Below, in pieces: positions 46,677 through 57,175 of a stretch of DNA of 59,786 bases; the stretch's first letter is position 1, and every line of letters begins with the position of its first letter. The notes under the pieces were generated by a model. That model saw only the letters and a program-made list of their open reading frames with translations. It made no database searches and was not told where the DNA came from. A program made the position numbers and the translations under genes. The stretch is from positions 1 to 59,786 of the forward strand of contig JAUCBJ010005246.1 of the NCBI GenBank assembly GCA_032718475.1, in the 5' to 3' direction. Source of the DNA: Nemertoderma westbladi (lineage: Eukaryota > Xenacoelomorpha > Nemertodermatida > Nemertodermatidae).

Positions 46677-47957
46677 ATGGGTCTCAGAATTTTGTGCAAT
46701 CCTGCGGCAGTATGTTGTTGCTGTGTTCTGCTGTTCAACATCGCTTCTTCACAGTTGTCCGTATCCGTGACAACAAGTAATAACTCTGTCAATGCCAACG
46801 GAACAATTAGTTATTCTGAACTGCCTAAAGGTCAGGCATATGAGAGCATAAAGGAAAGAAGCAACCCAATACTGGGTCCGTTCGCTACTGGAGCGAAATG
46901 TTTTACAGACGCCTTGCAGAAGAATCCCCCACCGTATGGTGAGTTAACTCTTTAAGTGCAGACGTGTTTTTTTGTTTTGTGATATACCGGTATATATATT
47001 ATATATAGCAATCATATAAGCCTATACTCTATTATAGTTTACCTGGTTGTGCTTTGAACCGCCATGTGCATTTATGAATCGCGTTTTTATGAGTTTAGCC
47101 TATTTTATTTATTCATTTATTTACGAAATCGGGAAAAATTGGCCCATTGGAAATCTGCGTAATTAACTTAACAGACGTCTTTAACATCGTAGATTTTTTC
47201 AAAACAACCAACTGCCGTATCTAAATACAATTGAATCACAGCTTTTGTTGTACAATTTATTATATTATTCAAGAACGTCACTAATTCCATCCTTAGTCTT
47301 CCCTATTGTCTTGTATTACATTAATTTCTGTACACTTTTCATTGTTGGGGGCAATACTAATATACAAATTTTGTGTGTGACATTTATCGGTGTTCGTACC
47401 ACAAATCGCAACAGAAAAAGAAAACTATTGCACTTTGCTTTAGGGTTATCAACATCTTACATGGTTTACCTGCAATATAATTATTACCGGTACACCATCA
47501 CCCTTAATCCAACGACCATTTGTTACAAGACGATGCAGATGAAGGCGATTCTCATAATATCTAGATTACATTCAAATGACGGATAATAAAGCCGACTGAC
47601 GTGGCTAAATATTGCTGAAAAGGCGTTTTTAACGGCTTGACTTTGATTGAAATTTGAATAAAAAATGGGGGGTATTTTCTGACTTGCTAAAAATGGTTGT
47701 TGTATTAAGGGAGATGGTGTATTATTATGTGTTTGGTAGTTTACTTATTATTATTTATTTGCTTTAAACAACCAGATTTGCCCCACAGTCGGTTAATGAG
47801 CCTCTTTTACTGTCGGTTGTTTAAAGATATTCCAATAAGTTTTCCTCTAATCCTTTGTATATGTTTACTATTATTGTTGTTTATTTTAATTTCAGAACTT
47901 TTGCAAAAGGCCATTAAGAGCGAAGTTTCTTGGGACAACGAAGATGATAGGAAAGAG
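46677..47957 (+). CDS. Probable prominin, first two coding exons (partial gene)
   Basis: Exon 1 is 46677-46938: ATG in an ideal GTGGCCATGG context, a hydrophobic signal peptide (residues 1-25, cleavage likely after IASS), two N-glycosylation sites (NNS, NGT), then YSELPKGQAYESIKERSNPI. It ends in phase 1 at TATG|GTGAGT. Exon 2 is 47896-47957, behind a pyrimidine-rich TTTTAATTTCAG, and continues ELLQKAIKSEVSWDNEDDRK to GAG|GTAAGA. The joined text matches, as I recall it, the N-terminus of prominin (CD133), where an ELP motif, an F..V..FL segment and LQKA..S.....D.. precede the first transmembrane helix. Prominins are five-pass proteins of plasma-membrane protrusions. No later exons were found; the next 12 kb are mostly repeats. 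It could be another secreted or membrane protein. Confidence 0.5.
46939..47895 (+). other. Intron 1 of the prominin-like gene
   Basis: About 957 bp between GTGAGT and TTTCAG, AT-rich. The open frames in it (47245-47586, 47727-47996) have no recognisable similarity; the second only overlaps exon 2. Confidence 0.5.
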
Positions 47958-48108
47958 GTAAGATTTATTTCGATATCATTAATATACGGTATATAACATA
48001 CTGTAGTAAGGAGGGGCAGGTAGGTACCGGTACAATTACAAACTATATTCAATCAAACTGATATTAATTAACGCATACAGGGCAGGTCATACGGCTGTAT
48101 AGTGTATA

Positions 48109-49048
48109 CACCATGTCCCGTAATATAGTGTCATTTTCTGATGACACGGACCCCCCCCCCCCCCCCCCCCAGATTTTTCTACAAATCTTTATCATATTGC
48201 TTGAATTTTGAAACACAACTAGTTCAACTCACCGTCGATGACCCCATGAAGCCGGAATTTTCGATTTTGCCTTTAAATTTTTTTATAAGCGTTTTAAAAA
48301 AGTGTCTTTTGCGAAATCGTTCCCTCCGTCGTGGCCATTCTTCACATTAGTCGTAACTTTATCATATCATTAGAAAGCTTGCGTTGCAAGGATTGCAAAT
48401 GTGTACCAATATCTTAATTTCATTGAGAAACAACTGAGATATAGGCGTTGAAAGATTGCAAGAATTATTGTTCGCTAGATGCCATTTATTCTATTTAATA
48501 AATACACGATTTTCTGGAACATTTTGTTTAAGTATGATTAGCTACGCAATAGAGATATTGGATAGGAATACCGCTGTTGCCTACCAACTCATAACATAAA
48601 TAACACGTTCTAGAATTTTGTGTATTTATTTAATAGAATAAAATTAAATTAAAATAAAAATTTAATAGAATTAATGGCCTTCAGTGAACGATAATTCTTG
48701 CAATCTTTGAACGCCTATATATCAGCTGTTTCTCAACGAAATTCACATATTGCTACATATTTGGAATCCTTGCAACGCGAGCTTTTTAATGATATGAAAA
48801 AATTACGACTAATGTGAAGAATGGCTACGATACAGAGGGTGCGATTTCGCAAAAGACACTTTTTTAAAACGCTTATAAAAAAAAATGTAAAGGCAAAATC
48901 GAAAATTCCGGCTTCATGGGGTCATCGACGGTGAGTGGAACTAGTTGTGTTTCAAAATTCAAGCAATATGATAAAGATTTGTAGAAAAATCTGGGGGGGG
49001 GGGGGGTCCGTGTCATCAGAAAATGACACTATATTACGGGACGTGGTG
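48109..49048. mobile_element. 940-bp foldback element with ~430-bp arms, flanked by TA
   Basis: The left arm starts CACCATGTCCCGTAATATAG (48109) and the right arm is its complement ending CGTGGTG (49048); TA lies just outside both. Arms match through TCATTTTCTGATGACACGGA, a poly-C run (20 C at 48151-48170; 14 G at about 48993-49006), GATTTTTCTACAAATCTTTA and on to ATTCTATTAAATAAATACAC near 48530/48650, leaving about 100 bp as a loop. It is non-coding. It lies downstream of exon 2, presumably in an intron. A diverged single arm sits at 19115-19450. Confidence 0.85.
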
Positions 49049-49487
49049 TATATGTATTCTAATAATATTCTCCATAATTTATTGTTGTAGTGTAAACAAA
49101 CAGATATTAAGTTATTTCATTCAATGCCCAGGCCATTCGCCTACCCACCCACAACGTTACATATGGTAGGTAGTATTATTGTATTTTATTGCAAAATTTC
49201 AATCAAATTTCATATTTAGTATTAACGCTGTTATATAGTAATTTCAATTTTAATTTCTACTGAATGAAATTTTGAAAAATAAATAAACTGTTACAGTTTA
49301 TATTTTCATCAGGAATGTTCGAAATGATACATTTGCTAAACCCTTCTAATGTAGATCATCAAATAATGCATCATAGTAAATAAATTATTTTAGAAAAGTT
49401 TAATAATGAGCTCTGTCCTGTGAGGCGAGCCTCGGATTCAGCGAGATTATAGTACCGCTATTGCAATAGTTGGTATTGTTGAAAAAT
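49049..49487. other. Unique AT-rich spacer
   Basis: No exon, RNA or transposon end was recognised between the foldback element and the GATATTTTT array. Confidence 0.4.
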
Positions 49488-49676
49488 ATCGACAGTAAAA
49501 ATATCGCGAGTATAAATATCGAGTGTTGATAAATATTGCGATTACAAAATTTCGAGATTAAAAATATCGAGAGTAAAAATATCGAGTGTTGATAAATATT
49601 GCGATTACAAAATTTCGAGATTAAAAATATCGAGAGTAAAAATATCGCGAGTAAAAATATCGAGAGTAAAATACAT
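49488..49676 (-). repeat. Inverted short arm of the 16-bp GATATTTTT array
   Basis: About twelve units of AAAAATATCGAGAGTA-type text, the complement of the main array that follows at 49918. Some units carry GATAAATATTGCGATTAC variants, and one pair of blocks (49510 and 49580) is duplicated. Confidence 0.85.
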
Positions 49677-49917
49677 TTTTTTGGTCGTCACTGTTTTTAC
49701 AAAAACTATAGCTACATATAAAAATGTTGTTTTATTTACATAAGACATTGTTTATTTTAGTTTCTATGGTACTATAGTTTCCTAGCATTTTTATGGGTAG
49801 CTTGTGTTTTGACGTTTTTATAAAAACAATGTTTATTTTAATTTATATATGGTACTAGCTAGCTAATGTTTTTGTTGATAGCTAGTATTTCATTCCAAAA
49901 CTTATAGCTATTTTTAG
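49677..49917. other. 240-bp spacer between the inverted array arms
   Basis: Contains two related halves: ACAAAAACTATAGC..GTTTATTTTAG..TATGGTACTA and TAAAAACAATG..TTTATTTTAA..TATGGTACTAGC. It would be the loop if the arms paired. Confidence 0.5.
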
Positions 49918-52672
49918 CACTCGATATTTTTACTCTCAAATATTTTTACTCCCGATATTTTTACTTCCGATATTTTTCAACACTCGATATTTTTACTATC
50001 GATATTTTTACTCTCGATATTTTTACTCTCGATATTTTTCAACACTCGATATTTTTACTCTTGATGTTTTTACTCCCGATATTTTATACTCTCGATATTT
50101 TTACTCGCGATATTTTTACTCTCGATATTTTTTACTCTCGATATTTTTACTCTTGATGTTTTTACTCTCAATATTTTTACTCTCAAATATTTTTACTCTC
50201 GATATTTTTTACTTTCGTTATTTTTCTCTCGATATTTTTTACTCTCGATATTTTTACTCGCGATATTTTTACTCTCGATATTTTTTACTCTCGATCTTTT
50301 TTCTCTCGATCTTTTTACTCTCGATATTTTTTACTCTCGATATTTTTACTCTCGATATTTTTACTCGCGATATTTTTACTCTTGATATTTTTACTCTCAA
50401 TATTTTTACTCTCAAATATTTTTACTCTCGATATTTTTTACTCTCGTTATTCTTCTCTCGATATTTTTTACTCTCGATATTTTTACTCGCGATATTTTTA
50501 CTCGCGATATTTTTACTCTCGATATTTTTTACTCTCGATATTTTTTACTCTCGATATTTTTACTCTCAATATTTTTACTCGCGATATTTTTACTCTCGAT
50601 ATTTTTAACTCTCGATTTTTTTACTCGAGTTATTTTTCTCTCGATATTTTTTACTCTCGATATTTTTACTCTTGATGTTTTTACTCTCAATATTTTTACT
50701 CTCAAATATTTTTACTCTCGATATTTTTTACTTTCGTTATTTTTCTCTCGATATTTTTTACTCTCGATATTTTTACTCGCGATATTTTTACTCTCGATAT
50801 TTTTTACTCTCGATCTTTTTTCTCTCGATCTTTTTACTCTCGATATTTTTTACTCTCGATATTTTTACTCTCGATATTTTTACTCGCGATATTTTTACTC
50901 TTAGATATTTTTACTCTCAATATTTTTACTCTCAAATATTTTTACTCTCGATATTTTTTACTCTCGTTATTCTTCTCTCGATATTTTTTACTCTCGATAT
51001 TTTTACTCGCGATATTTTTACTCGCGATATTTTTACTCTCGATATTTTTTACTCTCGATATTTTTTACTCTCGATATTTTTACTCTCAATATTTTTACTC
51101 GCGATATTTTTACTCTCGATATTTTTAACTCTCGATTTTTTTACTCGAGTTATTTTTCTCTCGATATTTTTTACTCTCGATATTTTTACTCTTGATATTT
51201 TTACTCTCAATATTTTTACTCTCAAATATTTTTACTCTCGATATTTTTTACTCTCGTTATTTTTCTCTCGATATTTTTTACTCTCGATATTTTTACTCGC
51301 GATATTTTTACTCTCGATATTTTTTACTCTCGATATTTTTACTCGCGATATTTTTACTCTCGATATTTTTTACTCTCGATATTTTTACTCGCGATATTTT
51401 TACTCTCAATATTTGTTTTTTTTTACTCTCGATATTTTTTACTCTCGTTAGTTTTCTCTCGATATTTTTTACTCTCGATAGTTTTAACTCTCGATTTTTT
51501 TACTCGAGTTATTTTTCTCTCGATATTTTTTACTCTCGATATTTTTACTCGCGATATTTTTACTCTCGATATTTTTTACTCTCGATATTTTTACTCGCGA
51601 TATTTTTACTCTCGATATTTTTTACTCTCGATATTTTTACTCGCGATATTTTTACTCTCAATATTTGTTTTTTTTTACTCTCGATATTTTTTACTCTCGT
51701 TAGTTTTCTCTCGATATTTTTTACTCTCGATATTTTTACTCGCGATATTTTTACTCTCGATATTTTTTACTCTCGATTTTTTTACTCTCGTTATTTTTCT
51801 CTCGATATTTTTTACTCTCGTTATTTTTCTCTCGATATTTTTACTCTCGATATTTTTACTCTCGATATTTTTTACTCTCGATATTTTTACTCTCAATATT
51901 TTTACTCGCGATATTTTTACTCTCGATATTTTTTACTCTCGATTTTTTTACTCAAGTTATTTTTCTCTCGATATTTTTACTCTCGATGTTTTTACTCGCG
52001 ATATTTTTACTCTCGATATTTTTACTCGCGATATTTTTTACTCTCGATATTTTTACTCTTCATATTTTTACTCTCAATATTTTTTCTCGATATTTTTACT
52101 CTTGATATTTTTTACTCTCGATATTTTTACTCTTGATATTTTTACTCTCAATATTTTTACTCTCAATATTTTTACTCTCAATATTTTTACTCTCAAATAT
52201 TTTTACTCTCGATATTTTTTACTCTCGTTATTTTTCTCTCGACATTTTTTACTCTCGATATTTTTACTCTCGATATTTTTTACTCTTGTTATTTTTCTCT
52301 CGATATTTTTTACTCTCGATATTTTTACTCTCGATATTTTTTACTCTCGTTATTTTTCTCTCGATATTTTTTACTCTCGATATTTTTACTCTCGATATTT
52401 TTTACTCTCGATATTTTTACTCTTGATATTTTTACTCTCAATATTTTTACTCTCAAATATTTTTACTCTCGATATTTTTTACTCTCGTTATTTTTCTCTC
52501 GACATTTTTTACTCTCGATATTTTTACTCGCGATATTTTTACTCGCGATATTTTTACTCTCCATATTTTTTACTCTTGATTTTTTTACTCGAGTTATTTT
52601 TTCTCGATATTTTTAACTCTCGATATTTTTACTCTCGATATTTTTACTCTCGTTAATTTTTGAACTCCGATA
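49918..52672 (+). repeat. 16-bp minisatellite TACTCTCGATATTTTT, array 4
   Basis: About 170 units of 16-17 bp; common variants are TACTCGCGATATTTTT, an added T, and TTATTTTTCTCTCGA. Blocks of several hundred bases recur, for example from 50153 at 50672 (519 bp apart). The T-rich, nearly stop-free unit leaves long open frames in all plus frames, with cycles such as SRYFTLDIF, that are not credible as genes. Confidence 0.95.
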
Positions 52673-52733
52673 TTATCGATATTCGTATCAGTAGTTCAAA
52701 GCAATAGTTCAACAGGGGTGGGTTGCTGGACGC

Positions 52734-53165
52734 GCTATTAGTGGAAAAGCACTATTAGGTTTAAAAGGGCTATTAGGTTTAAAAGCGCTATTAGGTATAA
52801 AAGCGCTATTAGGTTTAAAAGCGCTATTAGGTTTAAAAGGGCTATTAGGTTTAAAAGGGCTATTAGGTTTAGAAGCGCTATTAGGTTTAAAAGGGCTATT
52901 AGGTTTAAAATCGCTATTAGGATTAAAAGGGCTATTAGGATTAAAAGGGCTATTAGGTTTAAAAGCGCTATTAGGTTTAAAAGGGCTATTAGGATTAAAA
53001 GCGCTATTAGGTTTAATAGCGCTATTAGGTTTAAAAGGGCTATTAGGATTAAAAGGGCTATTAGGATTAAAAGGGCTATTAGGATTAAAAGCGCTATTAG
53101 GTTTAAAAGCGCTATTAGGTTTAAAAGCGCTATTAGGATTAAAAGGGCTATTAGGTTTACCAGCC
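52734..53165 (-). repeat. 18-bp minisatellite, array 5, inside the Harbinger-like element
   Basis: About 24 units of GCGCTATTAGGTTTAAAA with G/C (AAAGGG or AAAGCG) and T/A (AGGTTT or AGGATT) variants. As 18 is six codons, the minus strand has a 152-codon frame, 52709-53167, reading KPNSPF/NPNSAF cycles after MAG. Similar text (CTATTAGTTAAAAGCGCTTT, minus strand) is found next to the right terminus at 54360-54385, so the array may have grown from the element's own subterminal sequence. Confidence 0.9.
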
Positions 53166-53392
53166 ATTAGTAAATAGCGACTTTAAAAAGCGTTGCCTGA
53201 AACATTATTAATAGCCCTTTTTACTAATAGAATTATTAGTGGTAATAGGGCTTTAGTAGCGCTATTAGTAATTAAATAATAATAAAACCATCTCGCCACT
53301 ATAGCTCTATCGCTATTTCTAGAATTCAAGTTTGAGTATTAAACATTATTTGTAAAAAATAAAGTCTCTACAAGTAGTCCACTCAATCGAGG

Positions 53393-53414
53393 AAAAAAAA
53401 GGGGGGGGGGGGGG
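53393..53414 (+). repeat. A8-G14 homopolymer junction
   Basis: Eight A followed by fourteen G inside the Harbinger-like element; a potential G-quadruplex. Confidence 0.85.
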
Positions 53415-53771
53415 CAAACGTTTATACAAAACTAATTCGCTAAAACTAAACCCCTTAACTTAAAACGAAAACTTTTATAACATAATGACAGCTATACTTT
53501 TGCGTTTAAAACTTGATATATTTATTTACATAATTTCATTCAAATTATTTGTATTGTAGGCCTATCCTATATATTACGGTCCTACAGTATTCGATCTGCG
53601 TTCCAGCATAGAAATGTAGAAAATGAAATTAGAAAATACATTTTTCTGTCACTAAAATTTATGATAGGAAGGAAATATATTTTTGGTCTTATGATAGATT
53701 TACTGGACCAAATATACGAAAGGAGATTCTCATTATACAACATACCGTACTAACTTAGACATTACTGTAAG

Positions 53772-53861
53772 ATGGCGAAAAGAAATAGAAAGCCAGCATG
53801 GAATGATAATGAAAGAGCCTGTCTAATGGAATGTGTTAGACCACCCCGTGTCAATAAATAA
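53772..53861 (+). pseudogene. Myb/SANT-like protein, N-terminal remnant
   Basis: ATG at 53772 reads MAKRNRKPAWNDNERACLME and stops after 29 codons. The pattern K/R-rich, W.D.E...L.E.V is how the Myb/SANT-like proteins of Harbinger elements begin. It is truncated just after the first helix. Too short to be sure on its own; its place between Harbinger-like ends is the main support. Confidence 0.4.
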
Positions 53862-53913
53862 TATAATAAAAGTAAAAAGTTGAATTAATAAATAAATATT
53901 AATTATGTATTAA

Positions 53914-54060
53914 TTAATCATATCTCTTAAAATCGTCGCGAATGAAATCTGAAATGTCTATAATAGCTGATTTATCAAACCGAATCCTTTGGATACGTTC
54001 TTTGTCACTGAAAACCTCAAATGTTTGGTCTTTACTTCTTAATACGCGCTCACGATTTAA
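53914..54060 (-). pseudogene. Harbinger transposase, N-terminal remnant
   Basis: Minus frame of 48 codons: RVLRSKDQTFEVFSDKERIQ, then RIRFDKSAIIDISDFIRDDF, ending at TAA. This follows the conserved start of PIF/Harbinger transposases (R.FR.R..P...SD.E....YR....I..L...L..DL). No catalytic part remains. It is oriented towards the Myb-like remnant. Confidence 0.5.
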
Positions 54061-54412
54061 CTACATTTGCGTTATGCTGTCAAGCATCAACATCAAATGC
54101 ACTGACATATTAATAAATAAACTTGCATGTGTAAGATACCGAAAAAAAAACCATTAAATAATTCGAAATAATATATTTCTAGAATCTAATTAGGGTAATA
54201 TATCGCCATGGAGGCAACCCTCTACGTTTTTTGGACTTCGTAGCTTTAAGTCACTTTTAATGATCTGTAACTTCTAATATTGGTTCTAGTATAGTATGAA
54301 TGAATATTCTAGAATATATTTGACATTAAACATTGAACATTAAACATTTAAAGTTTTTTTAAAAGCGCTTTTAACTAATAGGGGTTAAGTAGGGCGTCCA
54401 GCAACCCACCCC

Positions 54413-54562
54413 AGAACTATAACTAATGTAACTGGGTGATTGGAGTAGAGCAGCTTGAAAGACACCAAAAGTTGATGGCCAGTCTGACCTACATAGGATG
54501 CGTTACAACACCCAAATACATACTTGGTATTTGTTTTTATACGACTTTATTATATACAATGT
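54413..54562. other. Short spacer, no gene seen
   Basis: Unique sequence between the Harbinger-like element and the first isolated 71-bp-type unit. A reading frame crosses it without recognisable similarity. Confidence 0.35.
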
Positions 54563-54627
54563 CCTCTAGGCATCTGGTAGTATCTTACAGAGGGTCAGAC
54601 GATATCCGGTGGGAGTACCCGGCGGGA
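54563..54627 (+). repeat. Isolated, diverged unit of the 71-bp repeat
   Basis: CCTCTAGGCATCTGGTAGTA, TCTTACAGAGGGTCAGAC, ATATCCGGTGGGAGTACCCG align with the unit of the array that starts at 55075, with many differences. It sits on the far side of the LINE fragment, so it is either an outlying ancestral unit or the left piece of an array split by LINE insertion. Confidence 0.7.
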
Positions 54628-54634
54628 GTCCATG

Positions 54635-55074
54635 CTGGGCTCTAACTGCTGAGGACACCAAAATCTCTGGATGGCACATTCACAAGAATGCTACGCCGGG
54701 TTCATTGTGTCAAGTACAATGCACACATCTCCAACCAGACACTATATAACATTGGAGGTGTCTCATTGGTTCCCCCAAGCTTGACACTAGAACAAAATCG
54801 CCTCCGCTTTGCAGGACATTGCTTTCGCCGTGAGGACCAGCCAGTGCATAATCTTGTACTTTGGCAGCCTCACGGAGTGAATAAGCATGGTGGACAGCCC
54901 ATGACTTTCTTGAGACGCATCTTAAAGGACACTGGCCTTGAAGATGCGGATGATCTAGCAAATGTCATGGGTGATAGGGAGTTGTGGCGGTGCAATTTTG
55001 TCGATAAGCCAGCACAGCATTCTTAAAAATGCAGCTGCAATGCAGCATGCCGATCCTAGTAAGTATTAGTAGTA
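54635..55074 (+). pseudogene. Non-LTR retrotransposon 3-prime end
   Basis: The plus frame 54688-55026 encodes LRFAGHCFRREDQPVHNLVL, LRRILKDTGLEDADDLANVM and GDRELWRCNFVD before TAA. With the preceding KSLDGTFTRMLRRV (in part out of frame) this is the C-terminal domain downstream of the reverse transcriptase in a common group of invertebrate LINEs (RLRFAGHC.R...PV..LVLW.P..G, DTGL....L...M.DR..W). After the stop come CCGATCCTAGTAAG and AGTAGTAGTAAG, like the short-tandem tails of such elements. It is a 5-prime-truncated copy. Confidence 0.75.
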
Positions 55075-57175
55075 GTAAGTACCCGGCTATGTGTCTGTTA
55101 GTGCCTCTATGTATTCAGTAGTATCATACAGAAGGGCAGAAGTACCCGGCTGGTCGGGTGTCTGTTAGTGCCTCTTGGTATCCGGTAGTGGTGGTAGTAT
55201 CATACAGAAGGGCAGACCATATGAAGTACCCAGCCGGTTGGGTGACTGTTAGTGCCTCTAGGTATCCAGTAGTATCATACAGAAGGGCAGAAGTACCCGG
55301 CTGGTCGGGTGTCTGTTAGTGCCTCTTGGTATCCGGTAGTGGTGGTAGTATCATACAGAAGGGCAGACCATATGAAGTACCCGGCCGTTCGGGCGTCTGT
55401 TAGTGCCTCTTGGTATCCGGTAGTGGTGGTAGTATCATACAGAATGGCAGACCATATGAAGTACCCGGCCGGTTGGGTGACTGTTAGTGCCTCCAGGTAT
55501 CTAGTAGTATCATACAGAAGGGCAGACCATATGAAGTACCCGGCCGGTCGGGTGTCTGTTAGTGCCTCTTGGTATCTGGTAGTGGTGGTAGTATCATACA
55601 GAAGGGCAGACCATATGAAGTACCCGGCCGGTTGGGTGTCTGTCAGTGCATCTAGGTATCCGGTAGTATCGTACGGAAGGGCAGACCATATGAAGTACCC
55701 GGCCGGTCGGGTGACTGTTAGTGACTCTTGGTATCCGGTAGTGGTGGTAGTATCATACAGAAGGGCAGACCATATGAAGTACCCAGCCGGTTGGGTGTCT
55801 GTCAGTGCATCTAGGTATCCGGTAGTATCGTACGGAAGGGCAGACCATATGAAGTACCCAGCCGGTCGGGTGTCTGTTATTGCCTCTTGGTATCCGGTAG
55901 TGGAGGTAGTATCATACAGAAGGGCAGACCATATGAAGTACCCGGCCGTTCGGGTATCTGTTAGTGCCTCTTGGTATCCGGTAGTGGTGGTAGTATCATA
56001 CAGAACGGCAGACCATATGAAGTACCCGGCCGGTCGGGTGTCTGTTAGTGACTCTTGGTATCCGGTAGTATCGTACAGAAGGGCAGACCATATGAAGTAC
56101 CCGGCTGGGTGTCTGTTAGTGCCTCTAGGTATCCGGTAGTATCATACAGAAGGGCGGACCATACAAAGTACCGAGCCGGGTGTCTGTTAGTGCCTCTAGG
56201 TATCTGGTAGTATCGTACGGAAAGGCAGACCATATGAAGTACCCGGCCGGTCGGGTGTCTGTTAGTGCCTCTTGGTATGCGGCAGTGGTGGTAGTATCAT
56301 ACAGAAGGGCAGACCATATGAAGTACCCGGCCGGTCGGGTGTCTGTTAGTGCCTCTTGGTATCCGGTAGTGGTGGTAGTATCATACAGAAGGGCAGACCA
56401 TATGAAGTACCCGGCCGGTCGGGTGTCTGTTAGTGACTCTTGGTATCCGGTAGTGGTGGTAGTATCATACAGAAGGGCAGACCATATGAAGTACCCGGCG
56501 GGTTGGGTGTCTGTCAGTGCATCTAGGTATCCGGTAGTATCGTACGGAAGGGCAGACCATATGAAGTACCCGGCCGTTCGGGTGTCTGTTAGTGCCTCTT
56601 GGTATCCGGTAGTGGTGGTAGTATCATACAGAAGGGCAGACCATATGAAGTACCTGGCCAGTCGGGTGTCTGTTAGTGACTCTTGGTATCCGGTAGTATC
56701 GTACAGAAGGGCAGACCATATGAAGTACCCGGCTGGGTGTCTGTTAGTGCCTCTAGGTATCCGGTAGTATCGTACAGAAGGGCGGACCATACAAAGTACC
56801 AAGCTGGGTGTCTGTTAGTGCCTCTAGGTATCCGGTAGTATCGTACGGAAAGGCAGACCATATGAAGTACCCGGCCGGTCGGGTGTCTGTTAGTGCCTCT
56901 TGGTATCCGGCAGTGGTGGTAGTATCATACAGAAGGGCAGACCATATGAAGTACCCGGCCGGTCGGGTGTCTGTTAGTGCCTCTTGGTATCCGGTAGTGG
57001 TGGTAGTATCATACAGAAGGGCAGACCATATGAAGTACCTGGCCGGTCGGGTGTCTGTTAGTGACTCTTGGTATCCGGTAGTATCGTACAGAAGGGCAGA
57101 CCATATGAAGTACCCGGCTGGGTGTCTGTTAGTGCCTCTAGGTATCCGGTAGTATCGTACAGAAGGGCGGACCAT
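55075..57175 (+). repeat. 71/84-bp minisatellite, array 6, older mixed part
   Basis: Units read GTGCCTCTTGGTATCCGGTA then GTGGTGGTAGTATCATACAG, GGCAGACCATATGAAGTACC and CGGCCGGTCGGGTGTCTGTT, about 84 bp, mixed with shorter units lacking GTGGTGGTA. Blocks are duplicated, for example 56045-56233 and 56673-56861 (628 bp apart). All long open frames on both strands, such as 55309-56139, are repeat translations. Confidence 0.93.

Larger units (their letters stand above)
52715..54412. mobile_element. 1.7-kb Harbinger-like DNA transposon remnant
   Basis: Perfect 19-bp terminal inverted repeats GGGGTGGGTTGCTGGACGC (52715-52733) and complement (54394-54412). Inside, a short plus frame resembles the Myb/SANT-like protein and a minus frame resembles the N-terminus of the transposase, the two proteins that Harbinger elements encode. 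Next to the left end sits an 18-bp minisatellite. A 3-bp target duplication, usual for Harbinger, is not evident. Most of the transposase is missing, so the copy is inactive. Confidence 0.65.

Noticed and set aside
50153-52656. Open frames rich in SRYF/TLDIF in array 4
   Set aside because: Translations of a T-rich 16-bp repeat in all frames; the hydrophobic pattern is a composition effect, not membrane helices.
52709-53167. 152-codon minus frame (KPNSPF cycles) as a structural protein
   Set aside because: Exact translation of the 18-bp minisatellite inside a transposon remnant, with no flanking coding part.
55309-57175. Long frames on both strands in the 71-bp array
   Set aside because: Same repeat read in several frames; positions follow unit boundaries only.
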